A DNA stretch of 34,052 nucleotides from an uncultured Clostridia bacterium (GCA_946628965.1 CAMOXI010000018.1:1-34052); one strand, 5' to 3'. Shown: positions 8,984-17,156, counted from the first letter of the stretch. Notes: generated by a model not told the origin, from the letters alone. Numbers and translations: made by a program.

Positions 8984-9015
8984 AAAAGGCCGGAGGCAAT
9001 TGCCTCCGGCCTTTT
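8984..9015. terminator. Bidirectional terminator between the ECF-like and TatD genes
   Basis: A perfect 32-nt palindrome: AAAAGGCCGGAGGC, central AATT and the complementary arm ending in TTTT. It has A/T tails on both strands and serves the two convergent genes. Confidence 0.9.
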
Positions 9016-9017
9016 AT

Positions 9018-9779
9018 TCACTCGATACGGAAAAGCCGCTTTCCGTTTTCCATCGTGATCTTTTCGACCTCCTCTGTGGAGATCCCTTTGACCTCGGCGA
9101 TCTTTTCCACCACATAACAGAGATTTCGCGAATCGTTCCGTTTCCCGCGCATGGGCACGGGGCTCAAATAGGGGCTGTCCGTCTCAATCAGCATACGGTC
9201 AAGCGGACAGATTTCCAGAACTTCGATGGTCTTTCGCGCATTCTTGTAGGTCACCGGGCCGTCGAAGCCCAGGTACCAGCCGCGCTTCAAGAGCTCCTTC
9301 GCCATCTCCGCGCTGCCGGAATAGCAGTGAAAGACGCCCTGCAGCCCGGGATAGTCTTTTACGATCTCGAGACAGTCCCCGTGGGCCTCGCGGTCGTGGA
9401 CGATGACAGGTTTCCCCGTTTCAAGTGCGAGCTCGATCTGCCAGCGGAAAAGCTGCTTCTGCTCCGCCTTGTGGGTATCGTCCCAATAATAATCCAGGCC
9501 GATCTCGCCGATGGCCACACACTTGGGGTGTTCTGCCAGGTTCCGGATCTCCAGCAGCGAATCCTCATCGCAGGATGCCAGCTCTTCCGGATGGATGCCG
9601 ACCGCGGCATATACGAAATCCAGTTTTTCCGCGAGTTCAATGGCTGCGCGGCTGCTCCCGGCTTCACAGCCCGGGTCGATGATCAGCTCCACCCCGGCGT
9701 CCCAGCAGGCCAGCAGCAGCGTCTCCCTGTCCGCATCGAAAGCTTTATCGTCATAATGGGCATGGGTGTCAAAATACAA
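9018..9779 (-). CDS. TatD-family metal-dependent hydrolase (DNase)
   Basis: A 253-residue TIM-barrel hydrolase of the TatD family, usually a Mg2+-dependent 3'-5' exonuclease in DNA repair or degradation. Metal-site motifs: DTHAH (4-8), GEIGLDYY (91-98, Glu92), VHDR with His128, FHCYSGS with His151, and ETDSPYL near 200. Its length is typical. The start is TTG at 9779, because GAGGAGGG sits 7 bases upstream and the only nearby ATG is out of frame and stops at once. A promoter (TTGCGG-17-TATACT) overlaps the hsp20 terminator upstream, so it may be read both alone and by read-through. Confidence 0.92.
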   Translation of the reverse strand: MYFDTHAHYDDKAFDADRETLLLACWDAGVELIIDPGCEAGSSRAAIELAEKLDFVYAAVGIHPEELASCDEDSLLEIRNLAEHPKCVAIGEIGLDYYWDDTHKAEQKQLFRWQIELALETGKPVIVHDREAHGDCLEIVKDYPGLQGVFHCYSGSAEMAKELLKRGWYLGFDGPVTYKNARKTIEVLEICPLDRMLIETDSPYLSPVPMRGKRNDSRNLCYVVEKIAEVKGISTEEVEKITMENGKRLFRIE

Positions 9780-9802
9780 GCGGCATCCCTCCTCGCATAT
9801 GG

Positions 9803-9831
9803 AGTATACACGAAAAAAAGGACAGCCGCAA
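9803..9831 (-). promoter_or_regulatory. Promoter of the TatD gene, embedded in the hsp20 terminator
   Basis: On the minus strand, TTGCGG (9826-9831), 17-bp spacer, TATACT (9803-9808). The -35 box lies at the loop of the upstream terminator hairpin. Confidence 0.4.
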
Positions 9832-9843
9832 GGGCTGTCCTTT
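9813..9843 (-). terminator. Intrinsic terminator after hsp20
   Basis: On the minus strand, AAAGGACAGCC pairs with GGCTGTCCTTT across a 5-nt loop, followed by a T tract. Confidence 0.88.
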
Positions 9844-9864
9844 CGTTTTGCTGTTTTCTCAATA

Positions 9865-10299
9865 TTACTGGATCTCGAGTCTGCGGCTGGCAGGTGCGGT
9901 CTCGACCTTCTTGGGCATGGTCAGGGTCAGCACGCCGTCGTTGTAAGCGGCCTGAATGCCGTCGACCTCAATCCCGGAGACGTCGAAGCTGCGGCTGAAG
10001 GAGCCATAGAAGCGCTCGCGCTTGACAAAGTTGGGCTTGTTCTCGTCGGAGTCCGCCTTGCGCTCGGCGCTGATGGTCAGCACGTCGTTCTCCACATCGA
10101 TCTTGATGTCTTCCTTCTTGAAGCCGGGCAGCTCAGCATCCAGCTTGTAAGCGTCGCCGGTATCAATGACGTCGGTACGGAAAGCGGAGAGCGCGCTGTT
10201 CTGACCGTTGCCGAAGAAGCTGCGCTCCATCTCATCAAAGGCGCGGAACGGGTCATACACGGAAACTCTGTGGCCACCAAAAGGAATCAGTTCAAACAT
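9865..10299 (-). CDS. Small heat shock protein, Hsp20/alpha-crystallin family
   Basis: A 144-residue ATP-independent holdase chaperone. An N-terminal arm (about 1-40, DPFRAFDEMERSFFG) leads into the alpha-crystallin domain: DVIDTGDAYKLDAELPGF, KEDIKIDVENDVLTISAER, then RSFDVSGIEVDGIQAAYNDGVLTLTMPK, with the typical GVLTLT box. A short tail ends in RRLEIQ, an IxI-like oligomerisation motif. TTGGAGGTATAG precedes the ATG. A CIRCE-like operator lies 132 bp upstream, so HrcA control is likely. The leader also has a long-range pair (10339-10345 with 10383-10389) that might fold the mRNA, though it lies away from the ribosome site. Monocistronic. Confidence 0.95.
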   Translation of the reverse strand: MFELIPFGGHRVSVYDPFRAFDEMERSFFGNGQNSALSAFRTDVIDTGDAYKLDAELPGFKKEDIKIDVENDVLTISAERKADSDENKPNFVKRERFYGSFSRSFDVSGIEVDGIQAAYNDGVLTLTMPKKVETAPASRRLEIQ

Positions 10300-10430
10300 A
10301 ATCTATACCTCCAAGAATTTAATTACTCAGTTATTGTACTCGGTAAGTTCTTCGTTTCTTTTGTTTTACCGTGTATATAATATACCGAGCAATTATGAAC
10401 GAATATAGCATTATTTATGAACGGAATATG

Positions 10431-10465
10431 AATATTGGCACTCTTCGTAAAAGAGTGCCAATATT
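10431..10465. promoter_or_regulatory. CIRCE-like HrcA operator upstream of hsp20
   Basis: TTGGCACTC (10435-10443), exactly 9 nt, then GAGTGCCAA (10453-10461), extended to 13-bp arms by AATA/TATT. The CIRCE consensus is TTAGCACTC-N9-GAGTGCTAA. Only the third base of each arm differs, and the two changes compensate each other. It lies between the amidohydrolase stop and hsp20. Without a T tract it is a poor terminator, which favours an operator. Confidence 0.7.
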
Positions 10466-10480
10466 CTCACTTTTTTAGTT

Positions 10481-11923
10481 TCACAGAGCGATGGGCACCG
10501 CGTCCGGCTCGATGGGGCAGACATAGCCGCCCTCCGTGCGTCCGGCAAACTCCGCTTTGGCATCGCTCAGCAGCTTCTCATCCGTCAGCAGATCCAGCGC
10601 CGTCGCAGCCAGCACTTTTGCCGCGAACAGCATGCCCTTATGGGCAAGGCCGCTCTTGCCGCAGGCCACGATCTGCCAGGAATGACCGGGTACGCCGGCG
10701 GGCCAGCAGACCGCCTCGATCTGGGAGGAAGGCGTCAGCCAGCTCACGTCGCCCACGTCGGTGCTGCCGGGCGAAAAGCTGGTGGAGGAATAGAGCGGCG
10801 ACAGGAAATCGTTGATCGCTTTCGTGCCATTCTCGGACAGGGCGGCCACCGTCTTTTTGATCGCGGGATCCTCCCGCGCGCCCTTGACGGCGTCCATGCC
10901 ATTACCGGGATAGGTCTGTTTCAGCGCCGCTGCCAGCGCGTAATCCTCTTCGGAGAATGCGGGAAGACCGACAGCCTCCATGTTGGCATACAGCGCCTTT
11001 TCGATCGCGTAGTTCGGCACCAGCTCCGCCGTCCCGTCGATGAACACACGCTCAAAGCTGGTCCCCGTCATAAGCGCCGCGCCCTTTGCAATATCGTCCA
11101 CCCGGGCCTGCAGCTTTACGGAGTCCGCCACCTTATTGGCGCGCACCATGTACAAGACAGACGCCTTCGCCTGCACCACATTCGGCGAAATCCCGCCGGT
11201 ATCGGTGATGGCGTAGTGGATGCGGCAGTCAGGCGTCATATGCTCGCGCAGAAACTGCACCCCCACGTTCATCAGCTCCACCGCGTCCAACGCGCTGCGG
11301 CCGTTGAAGGGGTCGCCCGCCGCATGGGCCGGGATACCGGAGAACTTGTAGAGCACCTGGATACAGGAGTTGTTGGTGCCGGTCTGGGTTTGGTTGGCGT
11401 CGCCCGGATGCCAGCTGAGCGCGGCGTCCAGTTCCTTCCAGAGACCTTCCCTGGCCATGTAGGCTTTTCCTGCGCCGCCTTCCTCCCCCGGGCAGCCGTA
11501 GAAGATCACGGTGCCGGGCTTGCCGCTCTTTTCCAGCCAGGTCTTTACCGCGGCAGCCGCCGCCAGAGATCCGGCTCCCAGCAGGTTGTGCCCGCAGCCG
11601 TGGCCGCTCCCGCCTGGAATGACAGGATCAGGGCTCGTCTCCCCCGCCTTCTGGCTGAGCCCGGACAGAGCGTCAAACTCGCCCAGAATGCCGATCACGG
11701 GATGCCCGCTGCCGTATGAGCCGCAGAAGGCGGTTTCGATGCCGCAGAGTTTCTCCGTCACGTTGAAGCCAAGCTCCCGCAGCTTTTCGCAGTAAAGAGC
11801 TGCGGACTGATGCTCTTTCAGGCTCAGCTCCGCATATTCCCAGATTTGATCGGCGATCTCTTCGAAATAGGAGACATGGCCGTCCAGAAAATCGGCCATC
11901 GCCTGTTTCTCAGCACTAAGCAT
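10481..11923 (-). CDS. M20-family amidohydrolase, AbgB (aminobenzoyl-glutamate hydrolase)-like
   Basis: A 480-residue zinc-dependent peptidase/amidohydrolase. AbgB-type signatures: GILGEFDALSG (78-88), GSGHGCGHNLLG (105-116), PGEEGGAG (145-152), the dimerisation region SGIPAHAAGDPFNGRSALDAVELMN read in two parts, and GSTDVGDVSW near the C-terminus. The family cleaves p-aminobenzoyl-glutamate or similar N-acyl amino acids and dipeptides. The start is ATG 11923 with AGGGGGAA about 6 bases upstream; the open frame continues further upstream but only through the terminator and antisense ABC sequence. There is no AbgA or AbgT partner. It lies just after the amino acid importer operon on the same strand, separated by a terminator, so it may process what that importer brings in. 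Confidence 0.88.
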   Translation of the reverse strand: MLSAEKQAMADFLDGHVSYFEEIADQIWEYAELSLKEHQSAALYCEKLRELGFNVTEKLCGIETAFCGSYGSGHPVIGILGEFDALSGLSQKAGETSPDPVIPGGSGHGCGHNLLGAGSLAAAAAVKTWLEKSGKPGTVIFYGCPGEEGGAGKAYMAREGLWKELDAALSWHPGDANQTQTGTNNSCIQVLYKFSGIPAHAAGDPFNGRSALDAVELMNVGVQFLREHMTPDCRIHYAITDTGGISPNVVQAKASVLYMVRANKVADSVKLQARVDDIAKGAALMTGTSFERVFIDGTAELVPNYAIEKALYANMEAVGLPAFSEEDYALAAALKQTYPGNGMDAVKGAREDPAIKKTVAALSENGTKAINDFLSPLYSSTSFSPGSTDVGDVSWLTPSSQIEAVCWPAGVPGHSWQIVACGKSGLAHKGMLFAAKVLAATALDLLTDEKLLSDAKAEFAGRTEGGYVCPIEPDAVPIAL

Positions 11924-11940
11924 ATGTGTTCCCCCTTCTG

Positions 11941-11971
11941 AAAAAGCGGGGAGACACACTCCCCGCTTTTT
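11941..11971. terminator. Terminator after the amino acid ABC operon
   Basis: AAAAAGCGGGGAG and its perfect 13-bp complement flank a 5-nt loop; A and T tails make it active on both strands. Confidence 0.88.
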
Positions 11972-11993
11972 GAAAACTGAATTCTGAGATTTC

Positions 11994-12758
11994 TTACAGC
12001 ACTTTGGAAAGGAAATCCTGCAGGCGCGGATTCTGCGGATGGTTGAAGATCTGATCCGGGGTCCCCTCTTCCAGCAGCTTGCCGTCCGCCATAAACAGCA
12101 CCCGGTTGCCGACTTCGCGGGCAAAGCCCATCTCATGAGTCACAACCACCATGGTCATGCCCTGGTGGGCCAGGCGCTTCATAACGTCCAGCACTTCGCC
12201 GACCATCTCCGGGTCAAGCGCGGAGGTGGGCTCGTCAAAAAGCATCACGTCAGGCTCCATGGCAAGCGCGCGGACAATGGCCACACGCTGCTTCTGCCCG
12301 CCGGAGAGCTGGATCGGATAGGCGCCGGCGCGGTCTGCCAGACCCACGCGGCCCAGCAGTTCCATGGCCTTGGCCTCCGCCTCTGCCTGAGAAACGCCCT
12401 TGACCTTCATGGGGGCCAGCGTCATGTTCTGCAAAATGGTCTTGTGCGGAAAGAGATTGAAGTGCTGGAAGACCATGCCCATTTTCTGCCGGTGCAGGTC
12501 AATGTTCAGCTTCTTGCCGTCCGGCCCCTTTTTCTTGGTGATATCCACACCCTCGAAGATGATCTCACCGGAGGTGGGCACCTCCAGCAGATTCAGCGAA
12601 CGCAGGAAGGTGGATTTGCCGGAGCCGGAAGGCCCGATGACGACCATCACGTCGCCCTTGTTGATGTCGACGCTCACGCCGTCCAGAGCCTTGATGGCAT
12701 CGCCGTTATAGTATTTTTTGAGGTTCTTGACCTCGATCAGCTTATCGTATGTCGCCAC
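11994..12758 (-). CDS. Polar amino acid ABC transporter, ATP-binding protein
   Basis: A 254-residue cytoplasmic ATPase of the GlnQ/HisP type that powers import of a polar amino acid. Walker A is GPSGSGKST (42-50), the signature is [10 protein letters not shown] near 150, and Walker B with D-loop is [10 protein letters not shown] near 172-181, followed by the H-loop [10 protein letters not shown]. The start is GTG 12758: GAGGAGG lies 7 bases upstream, and a further in-frame TTG would place that site inside the gene. It overlaps the end of the permease gene by 17 bp. It is the last gene of the binding protein-permease-ATPase operon, closed by the terminator at 11941-11971. Confidence 0.94.
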   Translation of the reverse strand: MATYDKLIEVKNLKKYYNGDAIKALDGVSVDINKGDVMVVIGPSGSGKSTFLRSLNLLEVPTSGEIIFEGVDITKKKGPDGKKLNIDLHRQKMGMVFQHFNLFPHKTILQNMTLAPMKVKGVSQAEAEAKAMELLGRVGLADRAGAYPIQLSGGQKQRVAIVRALAMEPDVMLFDEPTSALDPEMVGEVLDVMKRLAHQGMTMVVVTHEMGFAREVGNRVLFMADGKLLEEGTPDQIFNHPQNPRLQDFLSKVL

Positions 12759-13431
12759 GACGCAGCCTCCTCTCAAATACCGCCAGCAGCTTGGTCAGAA
12801 TAAAGGTCAGCACGAAATAGACCACAGCCACCATGATGAGCGGCTCCATCGTCAGGTAGGTGGTGCCCTTGATGAGCAGGCACTGGGTCATCAGGTCGCC
12901 GATGAAGAAGGTGGACGCCAGGGAGGTGTCCTTCACGATCATGATGAACTCGTTGCCCAGAGCAGGCAGGATGTTCTTGATGGCCTGGGGCAGGATGATC
13001 TCCGTCATCGTGAGCCGGGAACTGAGGCCCAGGCTGCGGGCCGCTTCGGTCTGGCCGATGTCCACCGCCTGGATGCCGGATCGGATGATCTCGGACACGT
13101 AGGCCGCGCTGTTGCAGACAAGCGCAATCGCCACGCAGAGATATTGCTTCCGGTTCAGGAAGGGAATCAGCTGCGGCAGCGCAAAATAGAACAGATACAG
13201 CTGCAGCAGCATGGGCGTACCGCGGATGATCTCGGTATAGATCGAGGCGATCCAGCGGAAGGGCGGGAACTTTGACATGCGCAGCAGCGCGATCAGCGAT
13301 CCCAGAATGGCACCAACTGCCACCGTGATCGCCGCCAGCGACAGCGTATAGCCCATGCCGGTGAGCAGGAACTTATCCCAGTATTTGATCGTCAGCTTGA
13401 CGATGTTTTGACCAATGGTTGCAAAATTCAT
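12742..13431 (-). CDS. Polar amino acid ABC transporter, permease
   Basis: A 229-residue membrane protein of the HisM/GlnP family with about five helices. It starts near the first helix with [13 protein letters not shown], contains the typical [19 protein letters not shown], and ends its cytoplasmic coupling loop with [17 protein letters not shown], the EAA motif that contacts the ATPase. GAGGAT precedes the ATG. A single permease gene means the channel is likely a homodimer. An 82-bp gap with a hairpin separates it from the binding-protein gene upstream. Confidence 0.93.
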   Translation of the reverse strand: MNFATIGQNIVKLTIKYWDKFLLTGMGYTLSLAAITVAVGAILGSLIALLRMSKFPPFRWIASIYTEIIRGTPMLLQLYLFYFALPQLIPFLNRKQYLCVAIALVCNSAAYVSEIIRSGIQAVDIGQTEAARSLGLSSRLTMTEIILPQAIKNILPALGNEFIMIVKDTSLASTFFIGDLMTQCLLIKGTTYLTMEPLIMVAVVYFVLTFILTKLLAVFERRLRRGDIR

Positions 13432-13452
13432 GCTATCCTCATTTCATACAGC

Positions 13453-13480
13453 TCGGGGCGCTCCTGACGGGGCGCCCCGA
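13453..13480 (-). promoter_or_regulatory. Intercistronic hairpin between binding protein and permease
   Basis: TCGGGGCGC (13453-13461) pairs perfectly with GCGCCCCGA (13472-13480). There is no T tract, so it is probably not a full terminator. Such hairpins often protect the binding-protein mRNA and set its excess over the downstream genes. Confidence 0.55.
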
Positions 13481-13513
13481 TCGGTCTGTCTATTTCAGGC
13501 GGCGGTGTACCAA

Positions 13514-14476
13514 TCAGCCGGCGGCAGCTTCGGCAGGTGCTTCCTCGGCAGCAGCATCCTCGATGCTGACCTCGATGGCGCTGGCGCTGGCAGCGATCTC
13601 CAGAGCCTCGTCATACCAGGGGCCGTAGTAACCGGCTTCGTAAGCCTTGGCCAGGGCCTCGTTCACGACGGCCAGCAGAGCGGTATCGCCCTTGTGCATC
13701 ATGATGACGTTGGCCTCAAACTCCTCGGCAACCTCGAACTCCCAGGTGCATTTGACCAGGTCGGGGTGATTGGCGATGATCTGGGTGCCGTTGCCGTCCG
13801 CAACCGCCAGGGCTTCGATATTGCCGGACTCCAGTTCCATGACGCCGACGCCGAGCTCACCGATGGTGTAAGCCTGGGCGTTGGGCAGCTGAGAGGTGAC
13901 CAGATCCATCTGCAGGGAGGCGTTCTGAGCGCCGACGGGCACGCCGTCAAAGTCCTCGGGCTTGGTGTACTTCTCCGCATCGGCGGCGCGGATCAGCAGA
14001 ACCTGCTCGGTCTCGTTTTCACCGGCGTAGTAGTAGTCGGACAGCTCAAAGTTCTCCGCGCGGCTCGCGGTCCAGCTGTAGCCGGAGATGGACATGTCCA
14101 CCGCGTCCATGGCGACAGCGGTCTGGCAGGCGTCAAAGCTCATGGCCTGGATCTCCAGGGTGACGCCGAGGTAATCGGCGATGTACTTGGCCAGCGTCAC
14201 GTCAAAGCCGACGTAGGAATCCTGGCCCTCCTTGGAGGAGTCCACAAACTCCATGGGGCTGAAGTCGGGAGACAGCGCCACGGTCAGCACACCGGCTTCC
14301 TTGATGGCGTCGACTTCGTTCTTCTCAACGGGTGCTTCGGCGGGTTCCGCAGCCTCTTCAGCAGCGGGAGCCTCGGTTGCAGTGCTCGCGGGAGCGGCGC
14401 TGCTTCCACATGCGGCGAGGGCAAAAATCATACCCAGGGCCAGCAGGATGCACAAGAAACTCTTCATCTTTTTCAT
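13514..14476 (-). CDS. Amino acid ABC transporter substrate-binding lipoprotein
   Basis: A 320-residue lipoprotein: lipobox LAAC near residue 22, an Ala/Pro/Glu-rich linker (about 25-50), then a family-3 solute-binding domain with LTVALSPDFSPMEFVD, YVGFDVTLAKYIADYLG, VDMSISGYSWTASRAENF and VGAQNASLQMDL. It should capture a polar amino acid outside the cell and pass it to the permease; the specificity cannot be read. The last 20 residues (EDAAAEEAPAEAAAG) are an unusual acidic Ala-rich tail beyond the domain. The start is ATG 14476, since GAGGG is 8 bases upstream; an in-frame GTG further up overlaps that site. First gene of its operon. Confidence 0.93.
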   Translation of the reverse strand: MKKMKSFLCILLALGMIFALAACGSSAAPASTATEAPAAEEAAEPAEAPVEKNEVDAIKEAGVLTVALSPDFSPMEFVDSSKEGQDSYVGFDVTLAKYIADYLGVTLEIQAMSFDACQTAVAMDAVDMSISGYSWTASRAENFELSDYYYAGENETEQVLLIRAADAEKYTKPEDFDGVPVGAQNASLQMDLVTSQLPNAQAYTIGELGVGVMELESGNIEALAVADGNGTQIIANHPDLVKCTWEFEVAEEFEANVIMMHKGDTALLAVVNEALAKAYEAGYYGPWYDEALEIAASASAIEVSIEDAAAEEAPAEAAAG

Positions 14477-14531
14477 TACGTTTGCCCTCACTATTCGTCA
14501 AATTTAATAGATTGTCTTATCGACGTTTGTG

Positions 14532-14560
14532 ATAATAGCACAAGAGATTTTTTCTGTCAA
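14532..14560 (-). promoter_or_regulatory. Strong sigma-A promoter of the amino acid ABC operon
   Basis: On the minus strand, TTGACA (14555-14560), a 17-bp spacer and TATTAT (14532-14537), one base from consensus. The leader is about 50 nt. Confidence 0.8.
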
Positions 14561-14640
14561 GAGTTTTTTTGCAAATTTATTCAGTATTTTTCGTAATACG
14601 CGTTATTTATTCATTTTGTTCCAGTTTATTCACAAAATTA

Positions 14641-14676
14641 ATGCATAAGCGGAGAATATTCACTCCGCTTATGCAT
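14641..14676 (-). terminator. Terminator-like hairpin after the metal ABC operon
   Basis: ATGCATAAGCGGAG and its perfect 14-bp complement flank 8 nt. On the minus strand it is followed by TAATTTTG, a modest T tract. Confidence 0.7.
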
Positions 14677-14689
14677 CATAAAACGGGAT

Positions 14690-15499
14690 TCAGTGCTTTT
14701 TTCCGGCGAGAGAGAAGCCCAGAAAAGCCAACAGATTGGCGGCCACGATGCTGGCGCCGGTGGGCGTTTCCAGGAAATAGGAGGCGACGGCGCCGATCAA
14801 AAAGCAGCTGACCGAGACGACGGCCGCCGTGATCACCACCGAGCGGAAGCTCTTGCAGACCCGCATGGCCGACATGGCCGGAAAAATGATCAGGCTCGAA
14901 ATCAGGAGCGCGCCCATCATCCGCATGCCCAGCACCACCGTGACGGCCGTGAGCACCGCGAGCAGGGTATTGTAGAGCTCCGTGCGGGTACCGGTGGCCC
15001 TGGCAAAGCTCTCATCAAAGGTCACGGCAAAGAGCCGGGGATAAAAGGCGAAAAACAGCAGCAGCACCGCAAGGGACAGGATCACGCTCAAAATCGTATC
15101 CGAGCGGCTCAGAGACAGGATGGAGCCGAACATATAGCTCGACACCTCGGTGTTCATGCCCGTGGTAACGGAGACGCTGATCACGCCGATGGCCAGTGCG
15201 CTGGAGGAGATGATGGCGATCGCCGCGTCTCCCTTGATCCGTCTGTTCTCGCTCAGGCGCAGAAGCAGCACCGCCGCCACGATCACCACCGGCACGGCCA
15301 CGGCCAGCGGGGCCAGATGCAGCGCGGAGGCGATGGCAAGGGCGCCGAAGCCCACATGGCTCAGCCCGTCGCCGATCATGGAATAGCGCTTGAGCACCAG
15401 CGACACACCAAGCAGTGCGGCGCAGAGACTGACCAGCACGCCCACCAGCAGCGCCCGCTGCATGAAATGGTAAGAGAGCATATGGATCAGTTCGTTCAC
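14690..15499 (-). CDS. Metal ABC transporter permease (ZnuB/AdcB family)
   Basis: A 269-residue membrane protein of the ABC-3 family with about eight helices. Typical segments are LVLKRYSMIGDGLSHVGFGALA near 35-55 and the late GMRMMGALLISSLIIFPAMSA, the coupling region. It moves Zn2+ or Mn2+ across the membrane with the ATPase and binding protein upstream. The start is GTG 15499 in a GTGA overlap with the ATPase stop, with GGGAGGTGG upstream, so it is translationally coupled. Last gene of the operon. Confidence 0.93.
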   Translation of the reverse strand: MNELIHMLSYHFMQRALLVGVLVSLCAALLGVSLVLKRYSMIGDGLSHVGFGALAIASALHLAPLAVAVPVVIVAAVLLLRLSENRRIKGDAAIAIISSSALAIGVISVSVTTGMNTEVSSYMFGSILSLSRSDTILSVILSLAVLLLFFAFYPRLFAVTFDESFARATGTRTELYNTLLAVLTAVTVVLGMRMMGALLISSLIIFPAMSAMRVCKSFRSVVITAAVVSVSCFLIGAVASYFLETPTGASIVAANLLAFLGFSLAGKKH

Positions 15500-16203
15500 A
15501 GTCTGCCACCTCCCAGGAAGCGCCTGGCAAGGCTGCTCTCCTTATAGGCGCCCGAGGTGCCGAAGAAGAGCTGCTCGTGGCCAAGGTGCAGGATATGCGT
15601 GGCATAGCGCACGGCCGCGTGGATGTCGTGTGAGACCATGATGACCGTGATATCGTCACAGAGATTTACCAGCTTGATGAGGTTATACATCTCCCCTGTC
15701 GCGATCGGGTCAAGGCCCGTGACAGGCTCGTCCAGCAGCAGGAGCTTCTTCGTGGCGCAGAGCGCCCGGGCCAGCAGCACGCGCTGCTGCTGACCGCCGG
15801 AGAGGCCCTGATAGCTCTTGTCGGCCAGATCCTCGATCCCCATGCGCTCCATGTTCATCGCAGCTCTCGCCCTGTCGTCGGCGTTGTAATGGAGCCTGCG
15901 GCCCAGGGAGTTGAGGCAGCCGGAGAGGACGACCTCCCGCACGCTCGCGGGAAAGTCCCGCTGGATCTGGGTCTGCTGCGGCAGGTAGCCGATCTCGGTG
16001 CTCTGCAGCCCGTCGCCAAAGCGGATGCTCCCCTTTTCCGGCGCCTTCAGGCCGAGAAGGCCACGGATCAGCGTGGACTTGCCGGAACCGTTCTCCCCCA
16101 CGACGCAGAGATAGTCCCCCGCGTTCAGAGAAAAATTCACGCCCTCCAGCACGGTCTCGCCGTCATAGCCGAAGCTCAGGTTTTCACATTGAAGGATTGC
16201 CAT
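15496..16203 (-). CDS. Metal ABC transporter ATP-binding protein (ZnuC/AdcC family)
   Basis: A 235-residue ATPase with Walker A GENGSGKST (36-44), Q-loop YLPQQTQIQRDFP, signature LSGGQQQRVLLARAL, Walker B LLLLDEPVTGLD and H-loop VSHDIH. QQTQIQRDFPASVREVV is typical of ATPases for zinc and manganese uptake. Its ATG overlaps the binding-protein stop by one base (TGATG), and its own stop overlaps the permease start, so all three proteins are made from one coupled message. Confidence 0.93.
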   Translation of the reverse strand: MAILQCENLSFGYDGETVLEGVNFSLNAGDYLCVVGENGSGKSTLIRGLLGLKAPEKGSIRFGDGLQSTEIGYLPQQTQIQRDFPASVREVVLSGCLNSLGRRLHYNADDRARAAMNMERMGIEDLADKSYQGLSGGQQQRVLLARALCATKKLLLLDEPVTGLDPIATGEMYNLIKLVNLCDDITVIMVSHDIHAAVRYATHILHLGHEQLFFGTSGAYKESSLARRFLGGGRL

Positions 16204-17135
16204 CAGCCGAGCGCCTCCTTCAGCGCCAGAGCATTGTTTTGCATCAGTTCCAGATAGGTCACGCCGCCGCGCAGATCATCGGCGGAGACGTTGTGGCAGG
16301 AGTGAAACAGCAGCTTGCCGCAGCCGGTGTCCTCACAGATCTGATCTGCCATCTTCTGATTGGAAAACTCAATATAAAAGACCGCCGGGATCTGCTCTTC
16401 CCGCACCCGGTCGATCAGAAAGGCCACGGTCCTGGCCGAGGGTTCCGTGTCTTCCGCGCAGCCGGGAAAGGCGGCGAAGTATTCCAGACCGTATTCTTCC
16501 ACAAAATAGCGCACGGGAAAACGGTCGGCGAAGATCACCGTGTGATGCTTTCCCTCGCGGACCGTCTGCCGGAACGCGGCATCAAGATCTTCCAGTTCCG
16601 CCTTGTAGGCGGCCAGGCGTTCGCGGTAATCGTACTCTCCTTCCGGGTCCAGGCTGCAGAGCTCGTCACAGAGCGCCTCGCAGATCCGGACCGCATTTCG
16701 CGGCGAGGTCCAGACGTGTTCGTCGTACTCGGTCTCCTCTTCCTCCTCGGCTCGGTTTTCCTGCATGCCCTCTTTGACTTCCTCTTCAAGCGTATCCACG
16801 CAGTCCATCATGGACAGCGCCCGGATGTCCTCACCGCTCTCCAGAAGCTCCTCCACCCAGGCCTCGGACTCGCCGCCGTTGCAGAAAAACAGATCGGCGC
16901 TGTGCACGCGCACCATGTCCTTCGCCGTGGGCTCGAAGCTGTGCGACTCGGCGCCCGGCGGCAGCAGCAGGCTCACCTGCGCCCTGTCGCCCGCGATCTG
17001 CCGGGCGAAGTCATAGGCGGGAAATACCGTCGTCACAATGCTGAGCCCGTCGGTCTCCGCTTCCGGCTGCGCGCCGCAGCCGCAGAGGCAGAGCAGCAGC
17101 CCAAGACACAATAGAATATATAAAAGCTTTTTCAT
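16203..17135 (-). CDS. Metal ABC transporter substrate-binding lipoprotein (ZnuA/AdcA-like)
   Basis: A 310-residue cluster A-I solute-binding lipoprotein with lipobox LCGC (Cys20). Expected metal ligands: His65 (GAESHSFEP) and His140 (YDEHVW) are present. The third position, His in zinc proteins and Glu in manganese PsaA, is Asp204 in FADRFPVRYF. The fourth region, usually Asp, reads FHSCHNV (His277, His280). The flexible His-rich loop of zinc binders is replaced by a short acidic loop, EEEEETEYDEH. The metal could therefore be zinc or manganese. GGAGTGA precedes the ATG, and a good promoter lies 22 bp upstream. First gene of the operon. Ligand positions are aligned by eye. Confidence 0.9.
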   Translation of the reverse strand: MKKLLYILLCLGLLLCLCGCGAQPEAETDGLSIVTTVFPAYDFARQIAGDRAQVSLLLPPGAESHSFEPTAKDMVRVHSADLFFCNGGESEAWVEELLESGEDIRALSMMDCVDTLEEEVKEGMQENRAEEEEETEYDEHVWTSPRNAVRICEALCDELCSLDPEGEYDYRERLAAYKAELEDLDAAFRQTVREGKHHTVIFADRFPVRYFVEEYGLEYFAAFPGCAEDTEPSARTVAFLIDRVREEQIPAVFYIEFSNQKMADQICEDTGCGKLLFHSCHNVSADDLRGGVTYLELMQNNALALKEALG

Positions 17136-17156
17136 TCGCTCACTCCAATCTTTGAT

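Noticed and set aside
11924-12136. N-terminal extension of the AbgB-like gene
   Set aside because: The frame stays open through the terminator at 11941-11971 into the ATPase gene, but the extension is arginine/serine nonsense and a good ribosome site marks ATG 11923.
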